Assembly: GCA_023428905.1 (NCBI GenBank)
Contig: JAEYWP010000008.1
Coordinates: 124,001-188,000, forward strand
Length of the DNA: 64,000 nt
Direction: 5' to 3'
Source: Verrucomicrobiota bacterium
Lineage (GTDB): Bacteria; Verrucomicrobiota; Verrucomicrobiia; Opitutales; Opitutaceae
Notes under the pieces: generated by a model
What the model was told of the DNA's origin: nothing
Database searches by the model: none
The model's input: the letters and a program-made list of their open reading frames with translations, nothing else
Position numbers and translations under genes: made by a program
Shown here: piece by piece, positions 7,869-18,668 of the stretch
Numbering within the stretch: position 1 is the first letter of the stretch
Layout of the letters: each line of letters begins with the position of its first letter

Positions 7869-10800
7869 GAGAGGTGCTGTAAGGTGCTCAACTCCGCGAG
7901 GAGCCGGACGGCGGCGCGGTCGACACGCTCCAGGCGCGATGCGACAAGGTCCCACGCGCCATCGGAAGCCGCCGTTTCAAGTTCCAGGGCGAGCAACCGC
8001 AGTTCGCGGGCTCCAAGGGTCGCGCACGTCCCCGCCAGGGTGTGGGCCAGCCCTGCCGCGTCTGACTGCTTGCGCGCCTGGACCGCCTGGCGGAGCGCGG
8101 CGAGGCGATCGGGCCATTCCCCCGAAAACAGTGTAGCGAGTTCGCCCGCCAACGTCCCCCCGCCGCCCGGTGCCGAAAGTTCCTGCAGTTGCCGGACGTG
8201 ATTTGCATCGAGAACCGGCAGGTCGGTGGCGGCGTCGGCCCGAACACCCGAGGGAGGAAGCACTGCGGGGACAGCGGGCGATGGTGCTGTCACAGGCGAG
8301 AGGCCCTGAGCGCCGGCACCGAACCGCGCAAGCGTATCTTCCAGCTGCTGGGGGGAGATTGGTTTTGAAAGGTAGTCGTCCATGCCAGCGGCCAGGCACC
8401 GCTCGCGATCGCTGGCCTGTGCGTGGGCTGTAAGGGCGACGATGGACACGCGTTCGTCAACCCCGGGCAGGCGTCCGCTGCGAATCTGCCGGGCAGCCTC
8501 GTAGCCATCCATCTCCGGCATCTGGCAGTCCATCAGCACCAGATCGTAGCGCGCGGAGGCCAGGCGCTTGAGCGCGTCGACACCGCTGACGGCCTGGTCC
8601 ACGTGGTGCCCCGCTTTCTGCAGCATCATGGTGGCGACCAGTTGATTGGCGGGATTGTCCTCGACCAGGAGCACACGCAACGCCCGGTGCGTTCGGGAGA
8701 CGACCGGGACCGGCACCGGCTTTGGAGCATGTACCCGCTTCAGGCTGAGCTGAAACCAGAAGGTCGAGCCTGCCCCCTCCGTGCTGTCGCAGCCGATCTG
8801 GCCGTTGAGGAGGGAGACCAGCCGCCGCGAAATGGCGAGGCCAAGACCGGTGCCCCCAAAACGCCGCGTGGTGCTCGCATCGCCCTGGGAAAATGGCTCG
8901 AAGAGGCGGGCCCGCACCTCGGCGCTCATCCCGATTCCGGTGTCCTCAACCTCCACCCGGAGCGTGACACGGTCATCGGTCACCTGCGCCGGGAGGGCGC
9001 GCAGGCAGACCCGGCCGGCGGCGGTGAACTTGATCGCGTTGCCCAGCAGGTTCGTCACCACCTGTTTGATACGCCCCTCATCCGTGAGGACGGTGAGATC
9101 GAGGCGGGGATCCAGTTCGCAGTGCAGCTGGAGCTGCTTCCGCTGGGCCTGCGGTTCGAGGAAGCGCGCACTCTCCAGGAGGAGCGTCTGCAGGTTCGCC
9201 GGCTGGGCATCCACCCTCAGCTTTCCCGCCTCGATCTTGGAGAAATCGAGGATGTCATTGATGATCTGCATCAGGGCCTCGCCGCTGCGCTGGATGATCT
9301 GGCTCATCTCCCGCTGCTTGGGCGTCAGGTCCATCTGGCAAAGCAGGGTGGCCATGCCGAGAATCCCGTTCATCGGGGTGCGAATCTCGTGGCTCATCAT
9401 GGCCAGGAACTCGGATTTCAGGCGGGACGCCTCGAGCGCCTGGTCGCGGGCGTCGCCGAGGGAGCGCTCCAGCTGCTTGCGCTCCGTGATGTCGATGGCG
9501 CTGCCGACGATCCGGGTGACCACCCCCCGCGCGTCGCGGATGGCGCTGAACTGCCGGTACCACCAGGTCTCGCGACCATGCAGCATCGCCTGCATCTCGA
9601 ATTCCACGCCCTCCCCGGAATCCCGGCAAAGGGCCAGCTGGCGCCGCAGCGCCTCCACCGACTCGCGGAAGACATGCTCCGCCAGGACCTCGAGCTCGCG
9701 CCCCTCCACCATCCCGGCCGGAACGCCGGCCTGCCGCTCGTATCCAGGATTCACCGACACGATGCGGAAGCGGTCTCCCGCCAAGGGTTCGTAGATGGAG
9801 ATCGCCAGGTCCACACCGGAATAAATCGATCGCAGGAACTGTTCGTTTTCCCGCAGCTGGGCGGTCCGGGCCTGCACCTCGGTCTCGAGCAGCGCCTCCG
9901 CCTCCTTCTGGTCGTGGACATCGGTGCAGGTGCCCACCCAGCGCACCACCGCCCCCGCGTTGTCGCGCTGGGGGGTGGCCCGTTCAAGATGCCAGCGTGA
10001 CGAGCCATCCACGGCGACAAACCGGGCCTGCCATTGGAAGGAGGAACCGCTGCGAAGCGCGCGCTGCCAGGCGTCGCACCGCTGCTCCACGTCCACCGCA
10101 TGGATCATGCGCTCGATCCCGCCGCTGAAGATATCCGCCGACTTCAGCCCGGTGTAGGCCTCCACCCGTGAGTTCACGTAGTCCACGCCACCGTCCGGTC
10201 GTGCGGTCCAGACCATCTGGGGCATCGCGTCTGCGAGGAAGCGGAAGCCCTCCTCGCTCCGGCGCTGGGCTTCGAGTGCCTTGCGGAGTCCGGTGACATC
10301 CACGCAGGCCCCGATCATCAGGCTGGCCTGGCCATCCTCACCGAGGGTGAAGCGACCGTTGGCTGAGATCCAGCGCACCTCCCCGCCGACACCGAAGACT
10401 CGGTATTCACATTCAAAGGACCCTCGCGCGCGGACCGAGCCCAGCATCTCCTGCTCGAGCCGCCGGCGGTCCTCCGGATGCACGCGCGAAAAAAAGAGCG
10501 CGTGGGAGTGGACGATCGGCCCCGGCGCCGCGCCAAGTCCCAGCAGATGGGTAATCGAGTCGTCCCACCACACCTCCTCGCTGTCCACGTTCCAGAACCA
10601 GGTGCCGATGCCGCCCCCCATCAGGGTGGCCTCGAGCCTGAGGCGGGAGGATCGCAGCTGATCATTCGCCGTCCAGAGTTCCCGGGTGCGTTCCCGGACG
10701 CGGTCCTCGAGATGGTCGCGCGCCGCGCGCGTGCGCTGGGCCAGGTGAAGGGTCGCACCCAGGGTGCAAGAGGCGAGCAGACCGAGCGCGGCCGTGACAC

Positions 10801-11587
10801 CAGGCAGCACGCTGCGCGCCGGCGCGCCCTCGCCAAAGCCGGTCTGGTTTTCACCGCTCTGCGTCCCCCCGGTCTTGAGTGCCTGATGCAGCACGACCGT
10901 CGCCGCGATCCCGCCGAAGGCCGCGGCGTAGGGAATCCAGGGCTGGTCGAACCAACGCCGGTGTTCACTGGCAACAATTTCGCGGGCAAGAAGGGTGGCA
11001 CCGAGCAGTGCGACGGCTGCGGCAGTCTTCGCCGCCATCGCCGTCACCCCGCCCCATGCGTAAGTCCCCGACAAGCCAATCGCGTAGCCGAGAAGCGCCA
11101 TCGAACCCAGGGCGAAAACAATGGCGGCGAGCACGCCCACCAGGGGGCCCACGCGGGAGCGTTTCTCCGCCTGCGCGTGTCCAAACACGAGGCAGAGTCC
11201 GGCGAGAAAAAGGGACAAGGCCGTGGCCGGAGCCGTCTGTCCCGGCAGCAGGTCGACGGATAACGCGGCGGTCACACCGGAATCACCTCCCGCCCAAGCG
11301 GCCAGTGCCGCCAGGTAGTGCAGCCCCACGACGAGTCCTCCCACCAACGGGCCCAGACCAAACACCTTCGCCCAACGCCGGCAGCCGAACGACGACGCGA
11401 TGAGGGACGCCCCTGCGCAGACAAGCATCAGGGCGGCTTCATACGACATCGCGGCGCGGCCCCGAACGGATGAGAGAACGGCGTCACTCCCGCCGTGCCA
11501 CGCCAGCAGGCCCGAGGCGCCAACAAGGATGACACCGGCGGCACCGATACGGGCCGCCCGCTCGGAGCTGCTTCCACGTTCCTTCAT
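7865..11587 (-). CDS. Membrane hybrid sensor histidine kinase with three PAS domains, receiver and HPt
   Basis: 1240 residues from the ATG at 11587; a TTG 12 codons upstream is the only longer start. Order: about 300 residues with roughly eight hydrophobic segments, a coiled linker, three PAS/PAC units (about 325-690), HisKA with His733 in MSHEIRTPMNG, HATPase_c with DTGIGM and GGTGLGLAISRRL, a receiver with Asp1020 (LMDCQMPEMDG), and a C-terminal HPt with His1182 (LAHTLAGTC). This is a full phosphorelay in one chain. The signal is unknown; several PAS domains suggest a cytosolic ligand or redox cue. The response regulator at 7260-7868 follows with a four-base overlap. Confidence 0.92.
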   Translation of the reverse strand: MKERGSSSERAARIGAAGVILVGASGLLAWHGGSDAVLSSVRGRAAMSYEAALMLVCAGASLIASSFGCRRWAKVFGLGPLVGGLVVGLHYLAALAAWAGGDSGVTAALSVDLLPGQTAPATALSLFLAGLCLVFGHAQAEKRSRVGPLVGVLAAIVFALGSMALLGYAIGLSGTYAWGGVTAMAAKTAAAVALLGATLLAREIVASEHRRWFDQPWIPYAAAFGGIAATVVLHQALKTGGTQSGENQTGFGEGAPARSVLPGVTAALGLLASCTLGATLHLAQRTRAARDHLEDRVRERTRELWTANDQLRSSRLRLEATLMGGGIGTWFWNVDSEEVWWDDSITHLLGLGAAPGPIVHSHALFFSRVHPEDRRRLEQEMLGSVRARGSFECEYRVFGVGGEVRWISANGRFTLGEDGQASLMIGACVDVTGLRKALEAQRRSEEGFRFLADAMPQMVWTARPDGGVDYVNSRVEAYTGLKSADIFSGGIERMIHAVDVEQRCDAWQRALRSGSSFQWQARFVAVDGSSRWHLERATPQRDNAGAVVRWVGTCTDVHDQKEAEALLETEVQARTAQLRENEQFLRSIYSGVDLAISIYEPLAGDRFRIVSVNPGYERQAGVPAGMVEGRELEVLAEHVFRESVEALRRQLALCRDSGEGVEFEMQAMLHGRETWWYRQFSAIRDARGVVTRIVGSAIDITERKQLERSLGDARDQALEASRLKSEFLAMMSHEIRTPMNGILGMATLLCQMDLTPKQREMSQIIQRSGEALMQIINDILDFSKIEAGKLRVDAQPANLQTLLLESARFLEPQAQRKQLQLHCELDPRLDLTVLTDEGRIKQVVTNLLGNAIKFTAAGRVCLRALPAQVTDDRVTLRVEVEDTGIGMSAEVRARLFEPFSQGDASTTRRFGGTGLGLAISRRLVSLLNGQIGCDSTEGAGSTFWFQLSLKRVHAPKPVPVPVVSRTHRALRVLLVEDNPANQLVATMMLQKAGHHVDQAVSGVDALKRLASARYDLVLMDCQMPEMDGYEAARQIRSGRLPGVDERVSIVALTAHAQASDRERCLAAGMDDYLSKPISPQQLEDTLARFGAGAQGLSPVTAPSPAVPAVLPPSGVRADAATDLPVLDANHVRQLQELSAPGGGGTLAGELATLFSGEWPDRLAALRQAVQARKQSDAAGLAHTLAGTCATLGARELRLLALELETAASDGAWDLVASRLERVDRAAVRLLAELSTLQHLS

Positions 11588-11713
11588 GCCACAGAGACAG
11601 CCCGCGGCAGGCGACTCGCGCAACCGGCAGGGCTGGCTGAAGAATGGAAAACGGGACGGATCATGACGCGTCTACATCGGCGCGAACAGCGCACCGTTTA
11701 GCAACCGACAGCA

Positions 11714-12313
11714 CTACTCGACCCGTTTAGCGCGAGGTTTGGTCTGACCGCTCTTCAGTCGCTCGAGTTCGGGGACGATCACGCGCTGATAGCAGTCTGG
11801 ACAGATCGAGTGGCTGAATTCACTGCCCGTGCGCTGGTTGATGTACGCCTCGATCTGTTGCCAGTAGTTGTGGTCGTCGCGCACCTTCTTGCAGTACGAG
11901 CAAATGGGCAGGAACGCCTCGAGCTGCTGCACTTCTGTCGCATAACGCAGGATACGCTCGGCCACGCGTAGCCGCATCCAAAGCTCCTGCAGGTCCAGCG
12001 GCTTGGTGAGAAAATCGTCCACGCCGGCCTCGATCGCCTCGCGCTGGTTGGCGTGATCCGCGGTGCGGCTGGTGAGCAGGATGAAGTAGGTGTACTCCGC
12101 GTTGACGCGGGCGCGGATCCGGCGGCACAACTCCAGGCCATCCATCTCCGGCATCAGCCAGTCGCTGACGATCACCCGGACCGCCTCGTTTCCGAGCACC
12201 CGCAGCGCCTCAGCGCCATCGGACGCCTCCGCCACCTCGTGTCCCAGGCGATGCAGCGCCTGGACGAGGATTTTCCGGGCAACGAGATCGTCTTCAACGG
12301 CGAGGATTTTCAA
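11714..12313 (-). CDS. Response regulator with C-terminal CxxC/CxxC domain (copy 2)
   Basis: 199 residues with receiver Asp51 (VSDWLMPEMDG), LTKPL Lys motif and the same C-terminal module as copy 1: ICSYCKKVRDD, NYWQQIEAYINQRTG and ICPDCYQ. The two proteins are clearly paralogous along their whole length. The start is a TTG at 12313; no ATG or GTG is available upstream before a stop, and the receiver begins immediately (KILAVEDD). It overlaps the upstream hybrid kinase by 20 bases, so expression is probably coupled and the two are likely partners. There is no output domain of known DNA-binding type. Confidence 0.88.
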   Translation of the reverse strand: MKILAVEDDLVARKILVQALHRLGHEVAEASDGAEALRVLGNEAVRVIVSDWLMPEMDGLELCRRIRARVNAEYTYFILLTSRTADHANQREAIEAGVDDFLTKPLDLQELWMRLRVAERILRYATEVQQLEAFLPICSYCKKVRDDHNYWQQIEAYINQRTGSEFSHSICPDCYQRVIVPELERLKSGQTKPRAKRVE

Positions 12314-15065
12314 CGGCGACTCTTTGTTTCTGTTTTAAAAGCGCTTCAACCAAACGGGTATGTTCCAGCGCCATACCTGAGAGGACTCCCCCGACTTCGG
12401 CAAGTTTTCCCGCGCGGGCGAGGGCTTCGACCCGCTGGCAGCGGACCTGCAGCGCGCGCGCTCCGAAATTGGCGGCCGCGCCCTTCAGGGTGTGGGCCGT
12501 CTGGGAAAGGGTCCGCTTGTCCCCGGCGTCGAGCGCCAGTTGCATTTCCTGGATACGTCGCGGCAGCTCGGCGAGGAAGAGATCGACCAGGTCGCGGATG
12601 AAGTCGGGGTCGTCCTCCCCCTGCAGCTCGCAGAGGTGATCAAACTGCCCCCGGTCGAGCACCACCGCCTCCCGTTCCGGCGCATCCCTCCCCTGGCGCG
12701 CGCGTTCCAGCGCCTCGAGGTTCATCGATCGTCGCGCGAGGGCCGACTGCAGGTCTTCGAAGCGGATCGGCTTGGCGAGGAAATCGTCCATGCCCGCGGA
12801 GTAACATTTGTGTCGGTCCGACTCCGTCGCGTAGGCGGTGAGCGCAATGATGGGGACGGCGGGGTTGAGGTTGGGCACCCGTCCCGCCCGGATGCGCCGC
12901 GTGGTTTCATAGCCGTCGAGCACCGGCATCTGGCAATCCATGAAAATCACGTCGTAGCGCTGCAGCGCCAGCATGTCCAAGGCCTCCGCACCGTTGCCCG
13001 CGACATCCACGGAATGGCCGAGTTTCTCGATATGCCGCTGGGCCACCTTCTGGTTGACGAAGTTGTCCTCCACCACGAGCACCCGAAGCCCGCCGCGGCC
13101 CTCCCCCTCGTCCGGCAGCGGCAGGCCCGGCCGCGTCGCGGTGCCGCGCAGGGGCCCGGAGCTGAGCAGCCGCGCCACCACCTGACGCAGCTGGCCCTGG
13201 CGCACCGGCTTGAAGAGCACCGCGTCGGCGCCGGTGCGGCGGAGCGACTCCGCCTCGCTGAGAAAGCTGGCGGAGCTGAGTATGGCGATGGCGGTGCCCG
13301 CCAGCCCGTTCTCCCCCCGGATCTGGGCCGCCAGGTCGCGCCCGCCGGAGTCCGGCAGTTGTCGGTCAATCAGCACCAGATCGACGCTTCGGCCGTGCGT
13401 GTGATGCTCGCGCAGCAGCCGCATGGCCTCCTCCGCCGTGCCCACCGCGTCCGCGGCGATGCCGAGCTGCGCGAGGTGACCGGTGAGCACGCGGCGCGCG
13501 GTACGATGGCAGTCCACCACGAGAGCACAGGTGCCGCGGGGGACCATCAGATCGCGCCGGGGCGGCATCATCTCGACCAGCTTGGGCAGGGTGAGTTCGA
13601 ACCAGAAGAGGGAGCCTTTGCCCGGTGTACTTTCCACACCGATACGCCCGCCCATCAGCTCGACCAGCTGCCGGCAGATGGCGAGCCCCAGGCCGGCCCC
13701 GCCATGGCGCCGGGTGGTCGAACCATCCACCTGGGTGAAGGGCTGGAAGAGGAGCGGCCGGGCCTCTGGCGCGATGCCGATACCGGTGTCACTCACGGCG
13801 ACGCGAAAGGAAAGGGCGTCGTCGGTTTCCGCCAGTCCGGTCACGCGCACCAGGATTTCGCCCTGGTCGGTGAACTTGATCGCATTGCCGACAAAGTTGG
13901 TGATCACCTGCCGCAGCCGCCCCGGGTCGCCGCGCAGGAGGGTCGGCAGTCCGTCCGGGATCTCGCAGGCGAGTTCCAGCCCCTTGTCGTGAGCCCGGTC
14001 GCTCAGCATCGCCACATTGTCCTCGATCAGGCTGCGCAAATCGAATTCCACGGCGTCGACCTGGAGCTTGCCTGTTTCGATCCGAGAAAAGTCCAGGATG
14101 TCGTTGATCACGCCGAGGAGGCTGTCCGCGCTTTTTTGCACCGCCTCTGCCAGTTCGCGCTGCTCCGGCGTGAGCGGGGTGTCGAGCAGCAGTCCGGCCA
14201 TGCCGATGATCCCGTTCATCGGCGTCCGGATCTCGTGGCTCATGTTGGCGAGAAACTGGGATTTGAGGCAGGACGCTTCCGCGGTCTCGGGGACGCCCGC
14301 CCCCTGCTCCGTCACGTCCACCAGCATGCAAACCGTCCCCGCAAAATCGCCGCCGTGGAGAAAACGGGGACGGCTGCTCTCCACCACGCTGCGGAAAGCC
14401 CCGTCGTAGCGGCGCATCCGATACTCCAGTCGAAGCGGTTCCCGTTGGTGGCGGGCGTTGGCCTGCCGCCCGAGCACCTTCTCCCGATCCTCCGGATGCA
14501 GGCCCTGCGTCCAGCCCGCCCCCTCCTCCTGCGCGGCGCTGCGCCCGCGAAACTCGAGCCAGCTGCGATTGAAAAAGACACCCTTGCCCTCCGCATCCAG
14601 CACACCGAGCGGCGCGGGCAGCGCATCGGCCGCGACGCGGAAACGCTCCTCCCCTTCGTGCCGCTCCTGCAGCGAGCGCGCGCGGATGAGGGCGGCGCGC
14701 AGCACCCGGTCGACGAGCAGCGAGGTGAGCGCGTCGCGCGGCAGGCAGTCGGACGCGCCGGCGCGCAGCGACTCGGCGACAAAATCCGCATCCTCCGTCG
14801 CCGTCAGCACAATCACCGGCACCGCCACACCCTGGCTGCGCAGGCAGACGATCCAGTCGAGAGCACCCTGTCGTCCGATCCGCGCCGTCACCAGCACAGC
14901 TCCGTACCGCCCCCCCATCAAGCGACCCAATGCCTGCTCCGCACCGCGTTCCCAATCGAGGGACCATGGGGCACCGGGGCGTTTTCGCAGCAGGTCGTCC
15001 AGGGAACGAAAATCCCGCTCATGATCGCCGACAAACAGCACCGAAACCGTGGGGGAGAGTTGCAT
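12294..15065 (-). CDS. Soluble hybrid histidine kinase, pseudo-receiver-PAS-HisKA-HATPase-receiver-receiver-HPt
   Basis: 923 residues, no membrane segment. Residues 1-125 look like a receiver, but the expected phosphoacceptor strand reads AVLVTARIGRQG, with no Asp. A PAS/PAC unit (about 140-260) follows. HisKA has His277 (MSHEIRTPMNG) and HATPase_c has DTGIGI and GGAGLGLAICRQL. Then come two receivers: one with LIDRQLPD, and one with Asp710 (FMDCQMPVLDG). A C-terminal HPt has His858 (TAHTLKGAA). It should autophosphorylate and relay internally. The response regulator at 11714-12313 overlaps its 3' end. The signal is unknown and probably cytosolic. Confidence 0.92.
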   Translation of the reverse strand: MQLSPTVSVLFVGDHERDFRSLDDLLRKRPGAPWSLDWERGAEQALGRLMGGRYGAVLVTARIGRQGALDWIVCLRSQGVAVPVIVLTATEDADFVAESLRAGASDCLPRDALTSLLVDRVLRAALIRARSLQERHEGEERFRVAADALPAPLGVLDAEGKGVFFNRSWLEFRGRSAAQEEGAGWTQGLHPEDREKVLGRQANARHQREPLRLEYRMRRYDGAFRSVVESSRPRFLHGGDFAGTVCMLVDVTEQGAGVPETAEASCLKSQFLANMSHEIRTPMNGIIGMAGLLLDTPLTPEQRELAEAVQKSADSLLGVINDILDFSRIETGKLQVDAVEFDLRSLIEDNVAMLSDRAHDKGLELACEIPDGLPTLLRGDPGRLRQVITNFVGNAIKFTDQGEILVRVTGLAETDDALSFRVAVSDTGIGIAPEARPLLFQPFTQVDGSTTRRHGGAGLGLAICRQLVELMGGRIGVESTPGKGSLFWFELTLPKLVEMMPPRRDLMVPRGTCALVVDCHRTARRVLTGHLAQLGIAADAVGTAEEAMRLLREHHTHGRSVDLVLIDRQLPDSGGRDLAAQIRGENGLAGTAIAILSSASFLSEAESLRRTGADAVLFKPVRQGQLRQVVARLLSSGPLRGTATRPGLPLPDEGEGRGGLRVLVVEDNFVNQKVAQRHIEKLGHSVDVAGNGAEALDMLALQRYDVIFMDCQMPVLDGYETTRRIRAGRVPNLNPAVPIIALTAYATESDRHKCYSAGMDDFLAKPIRFEDLQSALARRSMNLEALERARQGRDAPEREAVVLDRGQFDHLCELQGEDDPDFIRDLVDLFLAELPRRIQEMQLALDAGDKRTLSQTAHTLKGAAANFGARALQVRCQRVEALARAGKLAEVGGVLSGMALEHTRLVEALLKQKQRVAVENPRR

Positions 15066-15170
15066 CGGGCGCCGACCGCCCGGCGCAGGGGTGGCCTGAA
15101 AAAATGGATACCTGCGAAGGGGGGCAAGCCCGGATCGGCCCCGTCCGGGATGCCTCTCCTCGACGAAAAC

Positions 15171-15563
15171 TCAGGGCGTTTCGGGCCCGGAGCCGCGAGA
15201 CGCCTCCACGTGCGCCCGCATCCGCGCCAGGAGGGCTTCGGTGTCGAACGGCTTGCTCACCACCTCCACCGCCCCCACCGCCTGCGCCTTCTGCGGCACC
15301 CCGGTGATGGAACGCCCGGTCATCAGAACCACCGGCAGGCGCCCCCACCGCGGATGCGTTTTCAGGTAGGTGCAGAAGTCGTAGCCGTCCATCTGTGGCA
15401 TCTCGATGTCCACGAGGGCAATATCCACCTCCACGGTCTCGAGCAGTTGCAGTCCGGCGCGGGCGGACGCGGCGGCGACTGCGTCCCATCCACCCCGGAT
15501 AAGGACATGCTTCATCACCTCCCGAACCGCGGGATTGTCGTCGATGATCAGGACGCGAGGCAT
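15171..15563 (-). CDS. Single-domain response regulator
   Basis: 130 residues from the ATG at 15563, essentially a lone CheY-like receiver. It has the acidic pair in LIIDDN, phosphoacceptor Asp52 (LVDIEMPQMDG), a Thr in LMTG and the Lys in VSKPF. The C-terminus is a short polar tail. It lies 105 bases upstream of the hybrid kinase gene on the same strand and may feed or compete in the same relay. No output domain is present, so it acts by protein contact or as a phosphate sink. Confidence 0.85.
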   Translation of the reverse strand: MPRVLIIDDNPAVREVMKHVLIRGGWDAVAAASARAGLQLLETVEVDIALVDIEMPQMDGYDFCTYLKTHPRWGRLPVVLMTGRSITGVPQKAQAVGAVEVVSKPFDTEALLARMRAHVEASRGSGPETP

Positions 15564-15742
15564 GGAGGCGCGCCCCGGTAAATCCGTTGGAGAGCGGGCG
15601 GGAAGACGACGCGGGGCCACAGGGACGTCGGCCCAGCCCTCCCGATGATCTTGCGGTGAGGCGACACCCGCACACGATTCTTGGACGCCGCTGGGCTGTC
15701 AACCTCGGCGCGGAGCCTGTACAACCTGTTAATCGACCAATT

Positions 15743-15760
15743 CTGAGGAATTTACCTCAG
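15743..15760. promoter_or_regulatory. Palindromic operator candidate for the XRE regulator
   Basis: CTGAGG and CCTCAG are perfect arms around an A/T spacer of six bases. The site sits about 50 bases before the XRE-family gene in a divergent 250-base gap. Small HTH regulators often bind such sites to control themselves; that link is inferred. Confidence 0.4.
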
Positions 15761-15775
15761 ACAAGGACGCCTCCG

Positions 15776-15804
15776 TTGACATTTTTTTGGGTGAACGCGT
15801 AGTC
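15776..15804 (+). promoter_or_regulatory. Sigma-70-like promoter candidate upstream of the XRE gene
   Basis: A perfect TTGACA at 15776 is followed after 17 bases by a weak GTAGTC at 15799. If used, transcription would begin within a few bases of the ATG at 15813, giving a leaderless or near-leaderless mRNA. The weak -10 makes this tentative. Confidence 0.35.
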
Positions 15805-15812
15805 CGAGCGCG

Positions 15813-16298
15813 ATGAATTACACCCAGCTCTTCCGCACGTTGAGGGAAGCCAAAGGGCTGACCCACGATGGGTTGGCTCGGCTGGTCGGATGCCATCGCA
15901 ACACGGTCATCAACGTGGAGAGCGGCCGACCGGTTAAGTTCAAGACCATTGCAGAATTGATGCAGAAAATGGGGTATGACGCCGATTCGCCGGAGATGAA
16001 GAGCATCGCGCTCCTCTGGCTCGAATCCATCAGCGGGATCAACCTCACGCTTGACCGTAGTACGGCCGAAGCTCGGAAAAAGATCGCAAAGTATCGCGCC
16101 ACGGAAAAAGAGGCCGCCCAGATGCTGGCCGAAGCCGTGGTGTCGGAACACCTGTCGGTGGACCAAATCCGCACCCTGCTCTTTGCAGCGGGACGTCCGG
16201 AGGTGATCGCCGTGCTGGAGGGAATTCGGGAGTTGATGCGGGTGCCACCTCCCTTGAGCGAGGACGTGCCCGACATGGAGGTTGCGGAGGGATCTTAA
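15813..16298 (+). CDS. XRE-family helix-turn-helix regulator
   Basis: 161 residues. An N-terminal HTH_3/XRE domain (residues 4-60) reads FRTLREAKGLTHDGLARLVG, then RNTVINVESGRPVKFKTIAELMQKMG. The C-terminal 100 residues are helical and charged and probably dimerise. The protein has no ligand motif that was recognised. It stands alone between the signalling block and the convergent thioredoxin-domain gene. A palindrome and a candidate promoter lie immediately upstream, which would fit autoregulation. Confidence 0.85.
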   Translation: MNYTQLFRTLREAKGLTHDGLARLVGCHRNTVINVESGRPVKFKTIAELMQKMGYDADSPEMKSIALLWLESISGINLTLDRSTAEARKKIAKYRATEKEAAQMLAEAVVSEHLSVDQIRTLLFAAGRPEVIAVLEGIRELMRVPPPLSEDVPDMEVAEGS

Positions 16299-16336
16299 GC
16301 GTCAACCGCGGGAGCCGGGGGATTTTGCGACGGGGC

Positions 16337-18550
<2,214 letters not shown>

Positions 18551-18591
18551 GCGGTGTGCGCCCAATCGACCCCGATTCAGCGATGATGCAA

Positions 18592-18614
18592 GCAGGCCGG
18601 CATTGCCGGCCTGC
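18592..18614 (-). terminator. Strong hairpin downstream of the DHS-like gene
   Basis: A perfect 10-base-pair GC-rich stem (GCAGGCCGGC) with a 3-base loop lies 55 bases after the stop of the DHS-like gene and 40 bases before the start of the YyaL-like gene. No T run follows on the minus strand, so it may act as an RNA-stability or partial terminator structure. Confidence 0.4.
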
Positions 18615-18668
18615 ACGTCAGGGAGGCAGAGTCCGGCCGGCGACACCGCCGGCCCGGGCGCCTCCCAC

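Noticed and set aside
8423..10000. A 525-residue plus-strand open frame
   Set aside because: It is antisense to the first hybrid kinase, whose domains and catalytic residues are clear. No domain was seen in this frame.
12492..15581. A 1029-residue open frame on the plus strand
   Set aside because: It is opposite the hybrid kinase gene in full and is low-complexity and rich in His, Gln, Gly and Arg. High-GC coding strands often leave such open antisense frames.
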